Shown: in pieces, positions 41,196 through 52,126 of the stretch
Numbering within the stretch: the stretch's first letter is position 1
How the letters are laid out: every line of letters starts with the position of its first letter
Assembly (NCBI GenBank): GCA_944472135.2
Contig: OX235262.1
Span: 23,421,362-23,485,361, forward strand
DNA from: Trichobilharzia regenti
Lineage: Eukaryota > Platyhelminthes > Trematoda > Strigeidida > Schistosomatidae
Direction: 5' to 3'
Length of the DNA stretch: 64,000 bases
Translations under genes and position numbers: made by a program
Notes under the pieces: generated by a model
The model's input: the letters and a program-made list of their open reading frames with translations, nothing else
Told to the model about the DNA's origin: nothing
The model's database searches: none

Positions 41196-44100
41196 GTGTC
41201 GACACCAAACGCGGATACTAATATCTCTAAAATATTAATATCTGATTATCACACAGGTGTCTCTCACTGCATACCATATCCAAACGTAAGCCCATCCCTG
41301 ACTACCACCTCAAAAATCCACCTGAAGTCTTCCTACGATCCAAAGATATTGGTAAATGAGTCTGATAACATGTATATAGAAGATACTCACGGATTATTTT
41401 ACCAAGATGTTGTCCGCTCACTGAAACCACACAGCCAGTGTTTATCTATTATCCTAGTAAATACGAGATCAGTTCTAAGCAAACATTTAGCACTAAGTAC
41501 AATAGCTTCTATATGCAGACCGTCATTGATTATGATCACCGAAGCCTGGTGCACAAGTGAAATCTCCAATGACAGCCTAAGGATTGATAAATACAACCTT
41601 TTTCGCGGGGACAGACGGACAGGTCGTGGGGGTGGAACACTAATTTACTGTGAACAATCCATGTGTGCAACCCAGTTTAGTAACCCAATTCTGTCACAAC
41701 TCAATGACTCGATCTGGGTCGAAATAAAAGTTGTCAGAAGTAAACCTATACTTGTGGGTTGTGTGTACCGGCCCCCTTCATCCAGCAGGGAATATGATAA
41801 TATGCTTAGCAATATCTTTAATGTTACAGCCAATCTTCCTTTCAGTTATAAAATTATCGGAGGCGATTTCAACTTGCCAGAAGTATCATGGTCTTCACTC
41901 CGAGGACCCCAAAGGTACGATAATCTCATAAATTCCATCGTCACAGGAGGGTGGACACAACACATAAATTCACCCACTAGATCCGCAAATATCCTAGACC
42001 TTATTTTCACGAACAACATAACGCCATCTACCGTACATGTTGGACATGAATTTCCAGGTAGTGACCATAGAATAGTAGTTTGTTCTTTTGACATCTTTCC
42101 TGAAACAAAACGCAGAGATGAAGCCGGCCAGATACCTATGAGATTGTACACACAAAAAAACTGGGACTTGTATCAGCACCTAATTAGATGTTCTAATTGG
42201 GACTCGTACTTTTCGAACCAGTCCTTAGATGCAATTCTTAACAACTTCTATCAGAATATTAACTCAATTCACGACGTCATTGCACCCGAGAAGATTCTTA
42301 ACTTCAGATTCCCCCAAAGTGATTATATTCCGACATCGTTTAGAAGAAGTCTACGTAAGCACTCAATAAAATACTACAGATATCATGACTTATCGTCATT
42401 AATTGCCATAACGTCCCTTCTCAGTAGAATTGAAGAGTTGAGAAATATAGGCCTCAGAAACAAAGAAATGCAGGCCATTCATGCACCGCATAACTCAGGA
42501 GAAATAGTCAAACTTTTTAAAAGTAGGTTGACGAACTCCAAAACACCCTATCCGAAAATAATATACTTAGACGGCATTGCTTACGAAAATAATGAGGCGA
42601 TATGTGAAGTGTTTAGCAAGCACTTCGCCAGATTATACACCTTAGAGAACGATGAAGTCGTGGATTTCCCACGTAAAACAGACGAATGTTTAAGTGACAT
42701 AATTTTCACCACACATGAGATCGATAAAGCTGTCGCAAATCTTAAGCTTAGTAACACTACTGGCCCAGACGGTATATCTTCCGTTCTGCTGAAAAAAGGT
42801 GGTAATGACATGAGTTTACTCTTACTCAAGTTATACTCAATTTCATTAAGCGATGGGACATACCCTAACTGCTGGAAGAAGTCTTATATTGTACCTATCC
42901 ATAAATACGGGCCTATAGCTGATATCAACAACTACCGCCCCATCAACATCACGTCTGTAGTTTCACGTGTAATGGAAAAGATAGTTAAGACTCAAATCAT
43001 TCAGTACTTGCTGTCAAATGACCTACTATCCCCATCCCAATACGGTTTCTTAAGTAGAAGGTCGTGCATTACTTGCCACTTAGATTATTTTGACTACATC
43101 ACACAAAGCATTGATAATGGGCGTTCGGTAACAACATTGTTTCTTGACGTTAGCAAGGCCTTCGATAAAGTCCCACATATCAGACTCCTAACAAAACTCC
43201 AATCCTACGGAATAACCGGAAATCTTCACAAATGGATAAGTTCTTTTCTCACAGAAAGAGAGCAATTAGTCAAAATCAACCACCAGTTGTCTTCCTCAAA
43301 GCCGATAACCAGTGGTGTAATACAAGGTAGTGTTCTTGGCCCTATTCTATTCCTCTTATTTATAAATGACATAGTCTCTGTAATCAAGTATGGCAAGCCA
43401 TACCTTTTTGCAGATGATCTCAAGATAGTATATGATTATGGGTACGGTGATATGAGCGTCGAAAGCAAGATCCAACAAGACTTAAATGATCTAGGCGATT
43501 GGAGCGAAAAGTGGCAACTGACTTTCAACCCAGACAAGTGCGGTATAACCCACCTTGGACGCTGGAAACCGATAATGTGCCTATATATGTACGGTAAGCT
43601 CCTCTCAAAACTGAACACAGTCACAGACCTCGGGATAACATACTCAGATTTATCCTTTTCCGATCATGCAAATAAGGTTGTATCTGACTGTAAACGACTT
43701 ACTGGCTTTGTACTGCGTAACTTCTACACCCAAGAAGCAAGATTAGCTATATATAGGACATGTATCCGTCCCAAACTTGAATATTGTGCTCTCCTATTTA
43801 GTAACCTCAGGACTGTAGACAGAAAAAAAATCGAAAGTGTCCAGAGATTCCTCACGAAACGCATAATAGGGTTCGACCAACAAGTGGAATATGTTGACAG
43901 GTGTGTACGTCTGAAATTAGAGCCTCTGTGGTTAAGGAGAGTGAAGTGCAACCTATTTCTACTCTTCAAAGTCATTAGGAAACACTGCTACAGTAACTCA
44001 TCCATAACTTGGGAAAATATTAAATCATATCAGCTGCGAAACCACGACTACCTTGTCAAGGTGGCTACCCACAGAAAATCCATTAGGGCAAACTTTTTCA

Positions 44101-44240
44101 CCATAAAATATTGCACTCTTTGGAACCAACTACCACCTGAAATAAGATGTTGTGAAAACCCTGATGGGTTCAAACGGAGCCTAGAAAGACACTTTAACAT
44201 GTCCACCCTAGCTCGTCTAAAAGACCACAACTGTTGGTAG
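41196..44240 (+). CDS. CR1-like LINE ORF2: endonuclease and reverse transcriptase
   Basis: An intact 1014-aa ORF. Endonuclease signatures: SIILVNTRSVL (about residue 86), ITEAW with the catalytic Glu (about 113), GGDFNLPEVSW (about 222), then PGSDHRIVV (about 290). Reverse transcriptase: TTGPDGISS (about 523), NNYRPINITSV, FLDVSKAFDKV with the first Asp (about 648), SGVIQGSVLGPILFLLFIND, and LFADDLKIV with the Asp pair (about 737). The C-terminal part ends with the LWNQLPPEI block typical of CR1-like proteins. All catalytic residues are in place. It nicks target DNA and copies its own RNA there. The listed start is a non-ATG codon; the real start may be a downstream ATG (for example near 41371), and the relation to ORF1 (close spacing, no overlap) is typical. 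Confidence 0.9.
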   Translation: MSTPNADTNISKILISDYHTGVSHCIPYPNVSPSLTTTSKIHLKSSYDPKILVNESDNMYIEDTHGLFYQDVVRSLKPHSQCLSIILVNTRSVLSKHLALSTIASICRPSLIMITEAWCTSEISNDSLRIDKYNLFRGDRRTGRGGGTLIYCEQSMCATQFSNPILSQLNDSIWVEIKVVRSKPILVGCVYRPPSSSREYDNMLSNIFNVTANLPFSYKIIGGDFNLPEVSWSSLRGPQRYDNLINSIVTGGWTQHINSPTRSANILDLIFTNNITPSTVHVGHEFPGSDHRIVVCSFDIFPETKRRDEAGQIPMRLYTQKNWDLYQHLIRCSNWDSYFSNQSLDAILNNFYQNINSIHDVIAPEKILNFRFPQSDYIPTSFRRSLRKHSIKYYRYHDLSSLIAITSLLSRIEELRNIGLRNKEMQAIHAPHNSGEIVKLFKSRLTNSKTPYPKIIYLDGIAYENNEAICEVFSKHFARLYTLENDEVVDFPRKTDECLSDIIFTTHEIDKAVANLKLSNTTGPDGISSVLLKKGGNDMSLLLLKLYSISLSDGTYPNCWKKSYIVPIHKYGPIADINNYRPINITSVVSRVMEKIVKTQIIQYLLSNDLLSPSQYGFLSRRSCITCHLDYFDYITQSIDNGRSVTTLFLDVSKAFDKVPHIRLLTKLQSYGITGNLHKWISSFLTEREQLVKINHQLSSSKPITSGVIQGSVLGPILFLLFINDIVSVIKYGKPYLFADDLKIVYDYGYGDMSVESKIQQDLNDLGDWSEKWQLTFNPDKCGITHLGRWKPIMCLYMYGKLLSKLNTVTDLGITYSDLSFSDHANKVVSDCKRLTGFVLRNFYTQEARLAIYRTCIRPKLEYCALLFSNLRTVDRKKIESVQRFLTKRIIGFDQQVEYVDRCVRLKLEPLWLRRVKCNLFLLFKVIRKHCYSNSSITWENIKSYQLRNHDYLVKVATHRKSIRANFFTIKYCTLWNQLPPEIRCCENPDGFKRSLERHFNMSTLARLKDHNCW

Positions 44241-45130
44241 AACGGAAATTGAAGGCCAGTCCAGTCTTCAGTATAGTCACATACGTATATCTCGACTCTA
44301 ATACTCACGCAGCGAACGTTAACTAATTTACTGATTTCTATTCTCTATAATTTTCACTAAGTTGTGTTGGTAAAAGTAACACTGGAAATAATTGTAATAG
44401 CATCCACACCTTTTAACGTTTTACATATGTATATACTAATATAATAATACTTATTAATCATGCATGTTCAATTCTTAAATTAGATGGATATTAAAATACT
44501 TAAAATATTTATGCATCAAATGTTCTCTTGCTTTACCACGCTTGTTTCCCTTATAACACTCAATTATTGAACCTAGTGTAATATTTGATATACGAACTAT
44601 ATTATTGATTATACTCTTATCATATATGGTTTGATTTACTCTACGGCTCCCTGTAGACTAACCACCATTCTTCAGTATACACACACTGCAGTATTGTTAA
44701 AAAATGCCAAAATTTTGTTGGTTCTGTGTTAATATCTTTTTATAATATGTCTAGACACGTTACTTTGCAATGTCAGATGTTTACTATATATAAGACTGTC
44801 ATGAAATTTAGTACACTAAGTCCTGCCAACCGACCTTACCTTCAGTCCATACTACCTAAATTGAACCTTAACTATAGTATTCTGCTAAATCTTGCTCCAC
44901 CATTCACAACACCTATTCGTTTCACTCTTTAAGGTTTTAACTTCTTATAAAGTAATCTGTTCATCAGGATGCATGCACACATATATAATATGTTCGTAAA
45001 GATGTACGTGGAGACCTATTGGAAGCACTCATTAAGAAAGCTAGGGAGATGGAATATGGGGTACGAACATGTCTGGTACCAAGCAGTATATTTGCGGTAG
45101 CCATAATAATCATAGTCTCAGAGCTTAACA
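44241..45130. other. CR1-like LINE 3' UTR and unassigned sequence
   Basis: AT-rich. The LINE 3' end is not marked by a clear tail; sequence after about 44930 is unassigned up to the start of element E. Confidence 0.4.
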
Positions 45131-45316
45131 TCAAAAAAGGAGGGAGGGTGGCGTCAGCTGATCAGTAGATATGGTGGGGGTCACTAAGGTGAATCGCCCC
45201 ATTCTGCAGGAACAGCAATACACAAATTAAAGGCTCGAGATATTTCTGATTTTTATGAGGGCTTAGATCTTTATCTTGAAAAAGATAATAGTGAACTCCT
45301 TGACAGATAATAATAA

Positions 45317-45966
45317 TAATAATAATTTATTTTCATATAAACATAAATTTACATGAAAATGCATGCCATTTTTACAGGCACGATCAAGGATGATATAATG
45401 TCAAATCTTAAATTGTCTACAAGTTAATAATGTTTCAACAGTTAAATATTTGATATATATATAAATACACATTGTCTGAACTAGGCTGTATAGTTATTGA
45501 ATTTTACAATTGTCCTCCAGGTTTCGCGGGAAAATCGACTTCGTTTCGTTTTCATCCCGTGGTTGTAGGCATACGATAATCAACCAATATTGAGGTAAGT
45601 ACAACGTTTACCAGGGATTGGAAGCTGTTTTAGAAAAATTAAAGTGCTGTGGTGTAACATTAAAGTGTAATAGATTAAGTGAGTGAAATATATCATTAAT
45701 AAACACATTTATATAGAAAACAGAATGGGGAAGTAATTAATCCTTAGGCCGACAACGTTCATTTGCAATGTATAATGAAACCAATATATTTTATACTATC
45801 ATGCGTTCACTTTTGGCTTTAATACAATTATTTTCAAGCCAGTTGTCTTTATTTCATGTCTTTTTTTCTATTTGGTGCACAACCGTACCCTCCAGAGAAT
45901 AGGAATAGAATAAGTCGAATCAAATTCATAAAGAGCTATAAAATGTTAGGTTTAATGGAATATAAA
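45317..45966 (-). repeat. palindrome left arm
   Basis: Reverse complement of 46157-46805 with about five differences found by eye (for example ataatcaacc against ataaccaacc). Confidence 0.9.
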
Positions 45967-46156
45967 CCTAATGCTTCTACCTTTAAATATATACCATTCG
46001 CTCAGCCTATTGTTGAGATGCGACCACGTGGGATCTGCACAGATTTATGGGGCATCTTATAAATTAACTTGCTGTCCATTGCCGGATCTTTAAATACCAC
46101 TTCACAATATCTTGTCTCACTTATTTTCTAATAACGTCTTTACTTGATTCTCATTA

Positions 46157-46805
46157 TATTCCATTAAACCTAACATTTTATAGCTCTTTATGAATTTGAT
46201 TCGACTTATTCTATTCCTATTCTCTGGAGGGTACGGTTGTGCACCAAATAGAAAAAAAGACATGAAATAAAAACAACTGGCTTGAAAATAATTGTATTAA
46301 AGCCAAAAGTGGACATCATGATAGTATAAAATATATTGGTTTCATTATACATTGCAAATGAACGTTGTCGGCCTAAGGATTAATTACTTCCCCATTCTGT
46401 TTTCTATATAAATGTGTTTATTAATGATATATTTCACTCACTTAATCTATTACACTTTAATGTTTCACCACAGCACTTTAACTTTTCTAAAACAGCTTCC
46501 AATCCCTGGTAAACGTTGTACTTACCTCAATATTGGTTGGTTATCGTATGCCTACAACCACGGGATGAAAACGAAACGAAGTCGATTTTCCCGCGAAACC
46601 TGGAGGACAATTGTAAAATTCAATAACTATACAGCCTAGTTCAGACAATGTGTATTTATATATATATCAAATATTTAACTGTTGAAACATTATTAACTTG
46701 TAGACAATTTAAGATTTGACATTATATCATCCTTGATCGTGCCTGTAAAAATGGCATGCATTTTCATGTAAATTTATGTTTATATGAAAATAAATTATTA
46801 TTATT
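46157..46805 (+). repeat. palindrome right arm
   Basis: See the left arm. A 75-aa ORF (46412-46639) lies in this arm and is also present in the copy near 30671-30898; it has no recognised domain. Confidence 0.9.
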
Positions 46806-46806
46806 A

Positions 46807-47919
46807 AATTATTATTACATGTTATTTACTTCTAATACTGCGCAGATTTGCTGTTCACAGGCAGATTCAGTGCCCAGTTTGTCTGCTTGAAAAATATTGA
46901 CAGACGTAAAAATACACAATTTGACGCATTATTTAGTATTTTCTATCGCTTAGATTTTTATTTTTAGTGGTAAAAATGTCCACACCTTAAGATTACTTAG
47001 TGTTTCTTTTTCGGGCAATACCTAATTTTGGGAATTTCATGGAGTTGGGTGTTGAAGAAGATTTCCAGCGTCATTTATTTTGTATTACATGTCATTTCAT
47101 TAATAAATCTAATCCTCCTCATTCGTCTGCATATTGTACTTGAGAAGACTGAATATCAACCTTTGAGGAAGTTGTGAGGTACAGAGTATATGAGGCTGTC
47201 TTTGAAACACTAAGTAAAGGTAGATATTCGGAGAAGCCTATTGGTGAAACGATTATGTTGTAGTTAAATAAAGTAAATATATCCAAATCTCAGGGAAGGT
47301 ATTGCGATTAAAAAGCCCTTTCGAGTTATCTATCGTTTTAGGAGAACACATAAACTGATTCGCGATTCATAGTTACAGAGTAGAAATAATTTCACCTGAG
47401 ATAGTGTGCTTGTGATTTCGACGTGTCGCAATGTACTATGAGGATAGACTGTGTCTATACTGTTTGACTTATAACTCAGTGCAACTACGGTTATTGTAAT
47501 AATGTAAAACAAAATGCATACGGTTCGCAGCCACAGAACACGGTGAATTGCTAACTGTTCATCTAATCGCGTAAACCAAAGTTTCCTAGACGCTGCATTT
47601 ATTCCTACTTATTTACCCTCGATTCATACCTTAGCACGTCTTACTAATCTTACTGGAACACAATCGTATCACAACATAAGGAACACGGATTAACTGAAAA
47701 GGTGTTTATTAAACAAAAATTGAATTCCAGATGTACAGGCAATTCGGATGAGTAGTCCTCTGTTACCCTCAGTAGTTTCTGTATGAGTACACAGCACATA
47801 TATATTTCTCCATAAGTCTGGAAAGGTTTCAGAAAAGCATTATTAACATGGGTGGTACATGTATGGTTCGAAAAATTTTTCCGGGAGTCTGCACGATAAA
47901 TATTACCAAGCGATCACCT
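46807..47919. other. no gene recognised
   Basis: About 1.1 kb upstream of the gypsy element. No coding, RNA or repeat signature recognised. Confidence 0.5.
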
Positions 47920-48271
47920 TGTGGTGAGAGCAGACTGCTAGCCGATTGGTTGACACTAATCTACGTTAATGTCTAGGTCACTAATATGGGCCGTGAGAAA
48001 ATATGAACAAGGCTGTTTCAACAACCAATCACAGCAAACTTAAATGTGGACAAATATGATTCGCAGATAGATGGCTCTACTTTCCGAGAAATATCGAAAA
48101 CAACCAATCATAAGACTGTGTTTGTCTGCTTAACTTCCGAGAAACAACCAATCAGAAGACTGCCTTTTTCTGCTTGCATAAGCCTTATTAATGTACATAT
48201 AATATATATAAATACGTGTTGATTTTCGTAATAAAACGATCTGTTGCCAGCCCTTGTCTTCTGTTGTTACA
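47920..48271 (+). repeat. gypsy 5' LTR
   Basis: 352 bp, TGTGGTGAGAGCAG...CTGTTGTTACA. A TATATAAATA box near 48204 and an AATAAAA signal near 48228 would serve as promoter and polyadenylation signal. Confidence 0.95.
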
Positions 48272-48294
48272 TTTGGTGTCGCTGCCTCCAAAAA

Positions 48295-49056
48295 ATGAAG
48301 ATCCCGTGGCCAGCTGCGTTTGAAGAAGGAGACATACGGAGCTTCTTACGTGACTTCGAGGCCGTTGCTGAGCTGGTGGGTGTCAAGGAGCAGGCGGCGA
48401 AGGCAGTTGTCCTGGGGACGCTGTTGAGAGGCCGAGCGAAGGCTGCATATGACAGCGTAGACAGGTCAAATGGCACAGCGTCTTGGAAGAAATTGGTTGA
48501 ACGACTAGTGTCCGAGTTTGACAGCGAAACAGACAGACAGCTAGCAATGCAGCAGTTCCGGTCAATGAAGCTTGGACCTGATGGAGACCCGCTAGTGTTG
48601 GCGGTGAAACTGACTAATCTACTTCGACGCGCGCTTCCCACTTTAGATGAAGAATCAGAAGCGCAGTTACTGTCTTCCCAATTCATCGAGAGTGTCCCAG
48701 ACCACATTTCTCAGCGATTACAACTGGTTAACGCAACGCAGCCGATGGATATTAGTGAGCTGGCGAAGGTGACCAGACAGCTGCTGAGCACAACGGTAGC
48801 CGCTATAGACCAACCAAAACCAAACGAATATGAGCAGAAAATTGAAGCATTGCAGCGGGAAGTGGCGGCGTTAAAGTTGGCTGATAGAAAAGACCGGTGT
48901 TTTGAATGCGGTAAGCCGGGACACTGGAGAAGATACTGCCCAGAAAGGCGAAAAAGAAAAAATTTCAGACGGTATAATGCTTGTTCTTTCTTTCGTATGA
49001 ACCTAGATTTAGTGGGGGCTATTGAGAAAGGGCTCTGTATTCGAAGTTGCGAGTGA
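48295..49056 (+). CDS. gypsy Gag (capsid and nucleocapsid)
   Basis: 253 residues from the first ATG after the primer site (MKIPWPAAFEEGDIRSFL). The N-terminal ~170 residues are an alpha-helical capsid-type region (LRDFEAVAELVGV, LLRGRAKAAYDSV, a QFRSMKLGPDGDP block), followed by a short coiled segment (KIEALQREVAALKLADR) and a single zinc knuckle CFECGKPGHWRRYC with the exact C-x2-C-x4-H-x4-C spacing, then a basic tail. The frame stops at 49056, while the protease frame opens from about 49026 in the -1 frame. Overlap of this kind fits -1 frameshifting, with gagaaaggg at 49024-49032 as a possible slip site, but a simple base loss is also possible. Confidence 0.9.
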   Translation: MKIPWPAAFEEGDIRSFLRDFEAVAELVGVKEQAAKAVVLGTLLRGRAKAAYDSVDRSNGTASWKKLVERLVSEFDSETDRQLAMQQFRSMKLGPDGDPLVLAVKLTNLLRRALPTLDEESEAQLLSSQFIESVPDHISQRLQLVNATQPMDISELAKVTRQLLSTTVAAIDQPKPNEYEQKIEALQREVAALKLADRKDRCFECGKPGHWRRYCPERRKRKNFRRYNACSFFRMNLDLVGAIEKGLCIRSCE

Positions 49057-51017
49057 ATGATCGAGAAGTAGTATGTTTGATAGATACAGGGGCGGCCGTG
49101 TCGTTAATAGATAAGAATTTATGTAAGAGTGTTAGTCCGTGTTCATTGACAGTACAAACAGTAGGCGGGTATGTGTTGCGTATCACGGGTAGATCGAACT
49201 GTACGGTCGTTGTTGGTGGCTGCGAGGTGACGTTTCCTTTCATTGTTGTACCCGAACTACAGCGAACGATATTAGGAGCGGATTTTCTGCGTGAGATTGG
49301 TGCATAATCGACACGCAAGCGAACGTGGTGATCACGAAATACGGGCATATCAACATGTATGAGACCAGCGAGATAGCAGCGATTAAGCTGTCGACGGTAC
49401 ACAATGTGACAGAGTTAATTAATAAATACGATCATCTGTTCACTGGAGATGGCGACCCATACGGTTATTGCGATAAGGTGAATCATGAAATTCCGTTAAG
49501 TGATCCGAAAGTAAGGTCATTTTTAACGCGAAGAGTTCCATGTCATCTGGAAGGCGAAGTGGAGCGACAAGTGCAAGAGATGTTAAAAGATGATATTATT
49601 GAGGAAGCTGATAGCCCGTACAACTCTCCAGTGCTGTTAGTAAAAAAAGCGAATGGGAAGTATAGATTCTGTGTTGATTTTCGACAGTTAAACAGTATGA
49701 CAGAGTTAAGACCGTGTGCCATGCCAACAGTGGTAGAAACTTTAGATCGCCTACAAGGTGCGAATGTGTTTTCGGTTCTCGATCTTCGCTCAGGATACTG
49801 GCAGATACCGATAAAACAAGTGATAGAGATAAGACGGCTTTCATCGTGGGTCAGACACAATATCGATTTAAACGCATGCCGTTTGGACTAGCAGGTGCAC
49901 CGTTTACGTTCAGACGACTGATGAAGCTATTACTTAGAACTTGAAAAACGTGGAGGTTTATGGTGATGATCTCGTCATATACAGTCAAAACGAAAACGAT
50001 CACGTCAACCATGTAGAAGCCGTGCTGCGACGCATCGAAGAGTTTGGACTACGCGTCAACAAAACCAAGTCTCAGATAGCCAAAAAGAATGTTACTCTGT
50101 TGGGACATAAAGTGGGAAATGGTGAGATTAAACCACTGCCGGAGAAAATTTTGACGATTAAAACGATTCCAGCCCCGAATTCAAAGAGAAAACTGAGACA
50201 ATTCTTGGGTAGAGCAGCGTTTTATAGTCGCTTCGTGAAGAACTTCAATGAGATAGCAGCCCCTCTATACAGGCTACTAGGTGAGCCAAAGTTTGTTTGG
50301 TCGGAAGAATCGCAGAGGACATTCGACAGAATTAAACAGCTGCTCGACCACCAACAAATGACGCTAAAACTACCTGTGCCAGGAAGACAGTTCACAGTGT
50401 GCACAGATGCCAGTGACTACGCTATAGGTGCGGTCCTAAGACAGGACGAGGGAATCGTTGAGTATGCCAGTAGGGTTTTGACCCTCACAGAGAGAAAGTA
50501 TTCAACGATAGAGAAAGAATGTTTAGCAATGGTATGGGCAGTCGACAAATGGAGACCTTATTTACTCGGCCGGCGGTTCCACATCGAAACTGATCATAAG
50601 CCGCTACAATTTTTGAAGACAGCGAGAGACCCACGGGGGAAGTTGTCACGGTGGATGTTGCGTCTTCAGGAGTACGATTTTACGATCTCACACGTTCCTG
50701 GAAGTGAAAATGTCTTGGCAGATTTGTTATCGAGACCAGAAGATGAGTCTGAGTTGCCCGAGGTCGCTTACGGAGTGCATGCAGTAGAACAAGACCCACT
50801 AAGACTTGCACGTAGGCAGAGGTTGGACGATACGCTGAATACAGTAATACAGGTGATCACCAACGGAATAGAAGTGGATCAAACTACGGCGAGTAAGGAG
50901 CTAACCACACTACTCAGACAGAGGGATCGACTCAGAGTGAATGCCTACGGGACTCTGACCTGGCGAGAGAACGACGGAAGCTGGCTGTCATACCTCAATC
51001 GTCGCGCCACGACATGA
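49026..51017 (+). pseudogene. gypsy protease, reverse transcriptase and RNase H, frame-broken
   Basis: Aspartic protease: VCLIDTGAAVSLID with the catalytic DTG (about 49075) and a LGADFLREIG flap/helix end. Reverse transcriptase: YRFCVDFRQLNSMT (about 49665), FSVLDLRSGYWQIP with the first Asp (about 49770), FKRMPFGLAGAP (about 49866), and the catalytic VYGDDLVIYS (about 49950). RNase H: VCTDASDYAIGAVL (about 50400) with ERKYSTIEKECLA and the ETDHKPLQFL block. The frame changes at about 49303, 49838 and 49942, and before the integrase at about 50983. Each fits the loss of one base, three in short A or T runs. All catalytic residues remain. Confidence 0.9.
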
Positions 51018-52126
51018 TAGAAGAATGTCACCAGCTAGCGCATACAGGCGTGGCCAGAACGACCGACCTCCTAAGACAAAGTATGTACTGGCCAGGTATG
51101 AGAGAAGACGTAGCAAGATACGTACTTGGATGTCCACGGTGCCAGCTGATGAAAGGTGACCGGTGTATACGACCACCACTTCAGTCGATTCCAGTTACCG
51201 CGATAGGTGACTTGTGGTCCGTAGATGTCATGGGTCCATTTCCTCAGACATCCAATGGTAATCAGTACCTCTTGGTGATGACGGAACACGCGACACGATG
51301 GGTAGACGCCGTAGCAATCCCAGACCAACGTGCAAGAACCGTGACAGATGCAGTAGTTAGACACATTGTTGCAGACCACGGCGTACCGAAGACAATACTG
51401 ACAGACCAAGGTCCCTGTTTCGAGAGTGAAGAGTTTACTTCCCGTTTGCAACAGCTGGGCATCAAGAGGATCAGAACGACCCCATACCATCCACAAACGA
51501 ATGGCCTAACGGAGAGAAACAACCGTACACTGAAGGAGTGGCTGGCCTCGAAGGGCGGGAACTGGGAAACGGAGCTTCCACTGATTTTACTAACACATCG
51601 GGCTACCACTCAGGAAACAACGAAGAAGTCACCCTTCCAACTGATGTATGGTAGAAAACCACGATTACCGGTACACAATGAGACCTGGCCCCTTCACCAA
51701 AAATGGAGTACGACGAAATTAAAAGCAGAGCGGAAAGAGGCAGTCAAGAATGTAATGAAGAAGCAGCGGAGTGATGTCGCGAAGTCTCAGCTGAAAGGAA
51801 AGACTCAGTGCAATACCTTTGCAGTCGGGGACCAAGTGAAGTGTAGAGACAAAAGATATACAGTTGGATGCGGGCCAGGTTCACGGAAACTCCTTCCAAA
51901 GTGGGAAGGACCGTACACAATCACAAAAAGACGGGGTCAAGTATATACCATCCGAAGAGGTGATAAACAGAAACGAGTTAACGCCAGTCAGCTCCAAAGA
52001 TGGGTACAGTGGGACAAGCCGGTCAGTAACAATCCTCAACTAGAGGATGTAGCACCCAGAAGGTCGGAACGTCTGCGCACGAAGCTATTTGACGGGGGGA
52101 CGAGTGTGGTGAGAGCAGGCTGCTAG
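51014..52126 (+). CDS. gypsy integrase
   Basis: 370-aa open frame, normally the C-terminal part of Pol. N-terminal zinc domain with the HHCC pattern (HQLAHTG, then CPRCQ). Catalytic core with Asp in WSVDVMGPF, Asp in ILTDQGPCFE and Glu in GLTERNNRTL, at the D,D(35)E spacing. A C-terminal segment with KWEGPYTITKRRGQVYTI (chromodomain-free, SH3-like end) follows. It inserts the cDNA into the genome. Its ORF is separated from the preceding one by an apparent one-base loss; the ATG at 51014 is merely the first Met in frame, not a biological start. Confidence 0.9.
   Translation: MIEECHQLAHTGVARTTDLLRQSMYWPGMREDVARYVLGCPRCQLMKGDRCIRPPLQSIPVTAIGDLWSVDVMGPFPQTSNGNQYLLVMTEHATRWVDAVAIPDQRARTVTDAVVRHIVADHGVPKTILTDQGPCFESEEFTSRLQQLGIKRIRTTPYHPQTNGLTERNNRTLKEWLASKGGNWETELPLILLTHRATTQETTKKSPFQLMYGRKPRLPVHNETWPLHQKWSTTKLKAERKEAVKNVMKKQRSDVAKSQLKGKTQCNTFAVGDQVKCRDKRYTVGCGPGSRKLLPKWEGPYTITKRRGQVYTIRRGDKQKRVNASQLQRWVQWDKPVSNNPQLEDVAPRRSERLRTKLFDGGTSVVRAGC

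Larger units (their letters stand above)
39332..44930 (+). mobile_element. CR1-like LINE, near full length
   Basis: ORF1 (39332-41187, one frame change) followed by an intact ORF2 (41196-44240) and about 0.7 kb of 3' UTR. The 5' and 3' limits are approximate. Order and domain content are those of CR1/Jockey-superfamily LINEs known from schistosomes. Confidence 0.8.
45131..46806 (+). mobile_element. element E with a nested inverted copy, forming a long palindrome
   Basis: The outer plus-strand copy runs gggagggtggcg (from about 45138) to a TTA-rich tail (46790-46806). Compared with the copy at 30498-31878, an extra ~660 bp is present between its 5' part (ending ccttgacaga, 45307) and its middle (46000-46156): a 5'-truncated copy in the opposite orientation (45308-45966). 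Its taat flanks could be a short target duplication. The result is two ~650-bp arms (45317-45966 and 46157-46805) around a ~190-bp loop. Confidence 0.8.
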
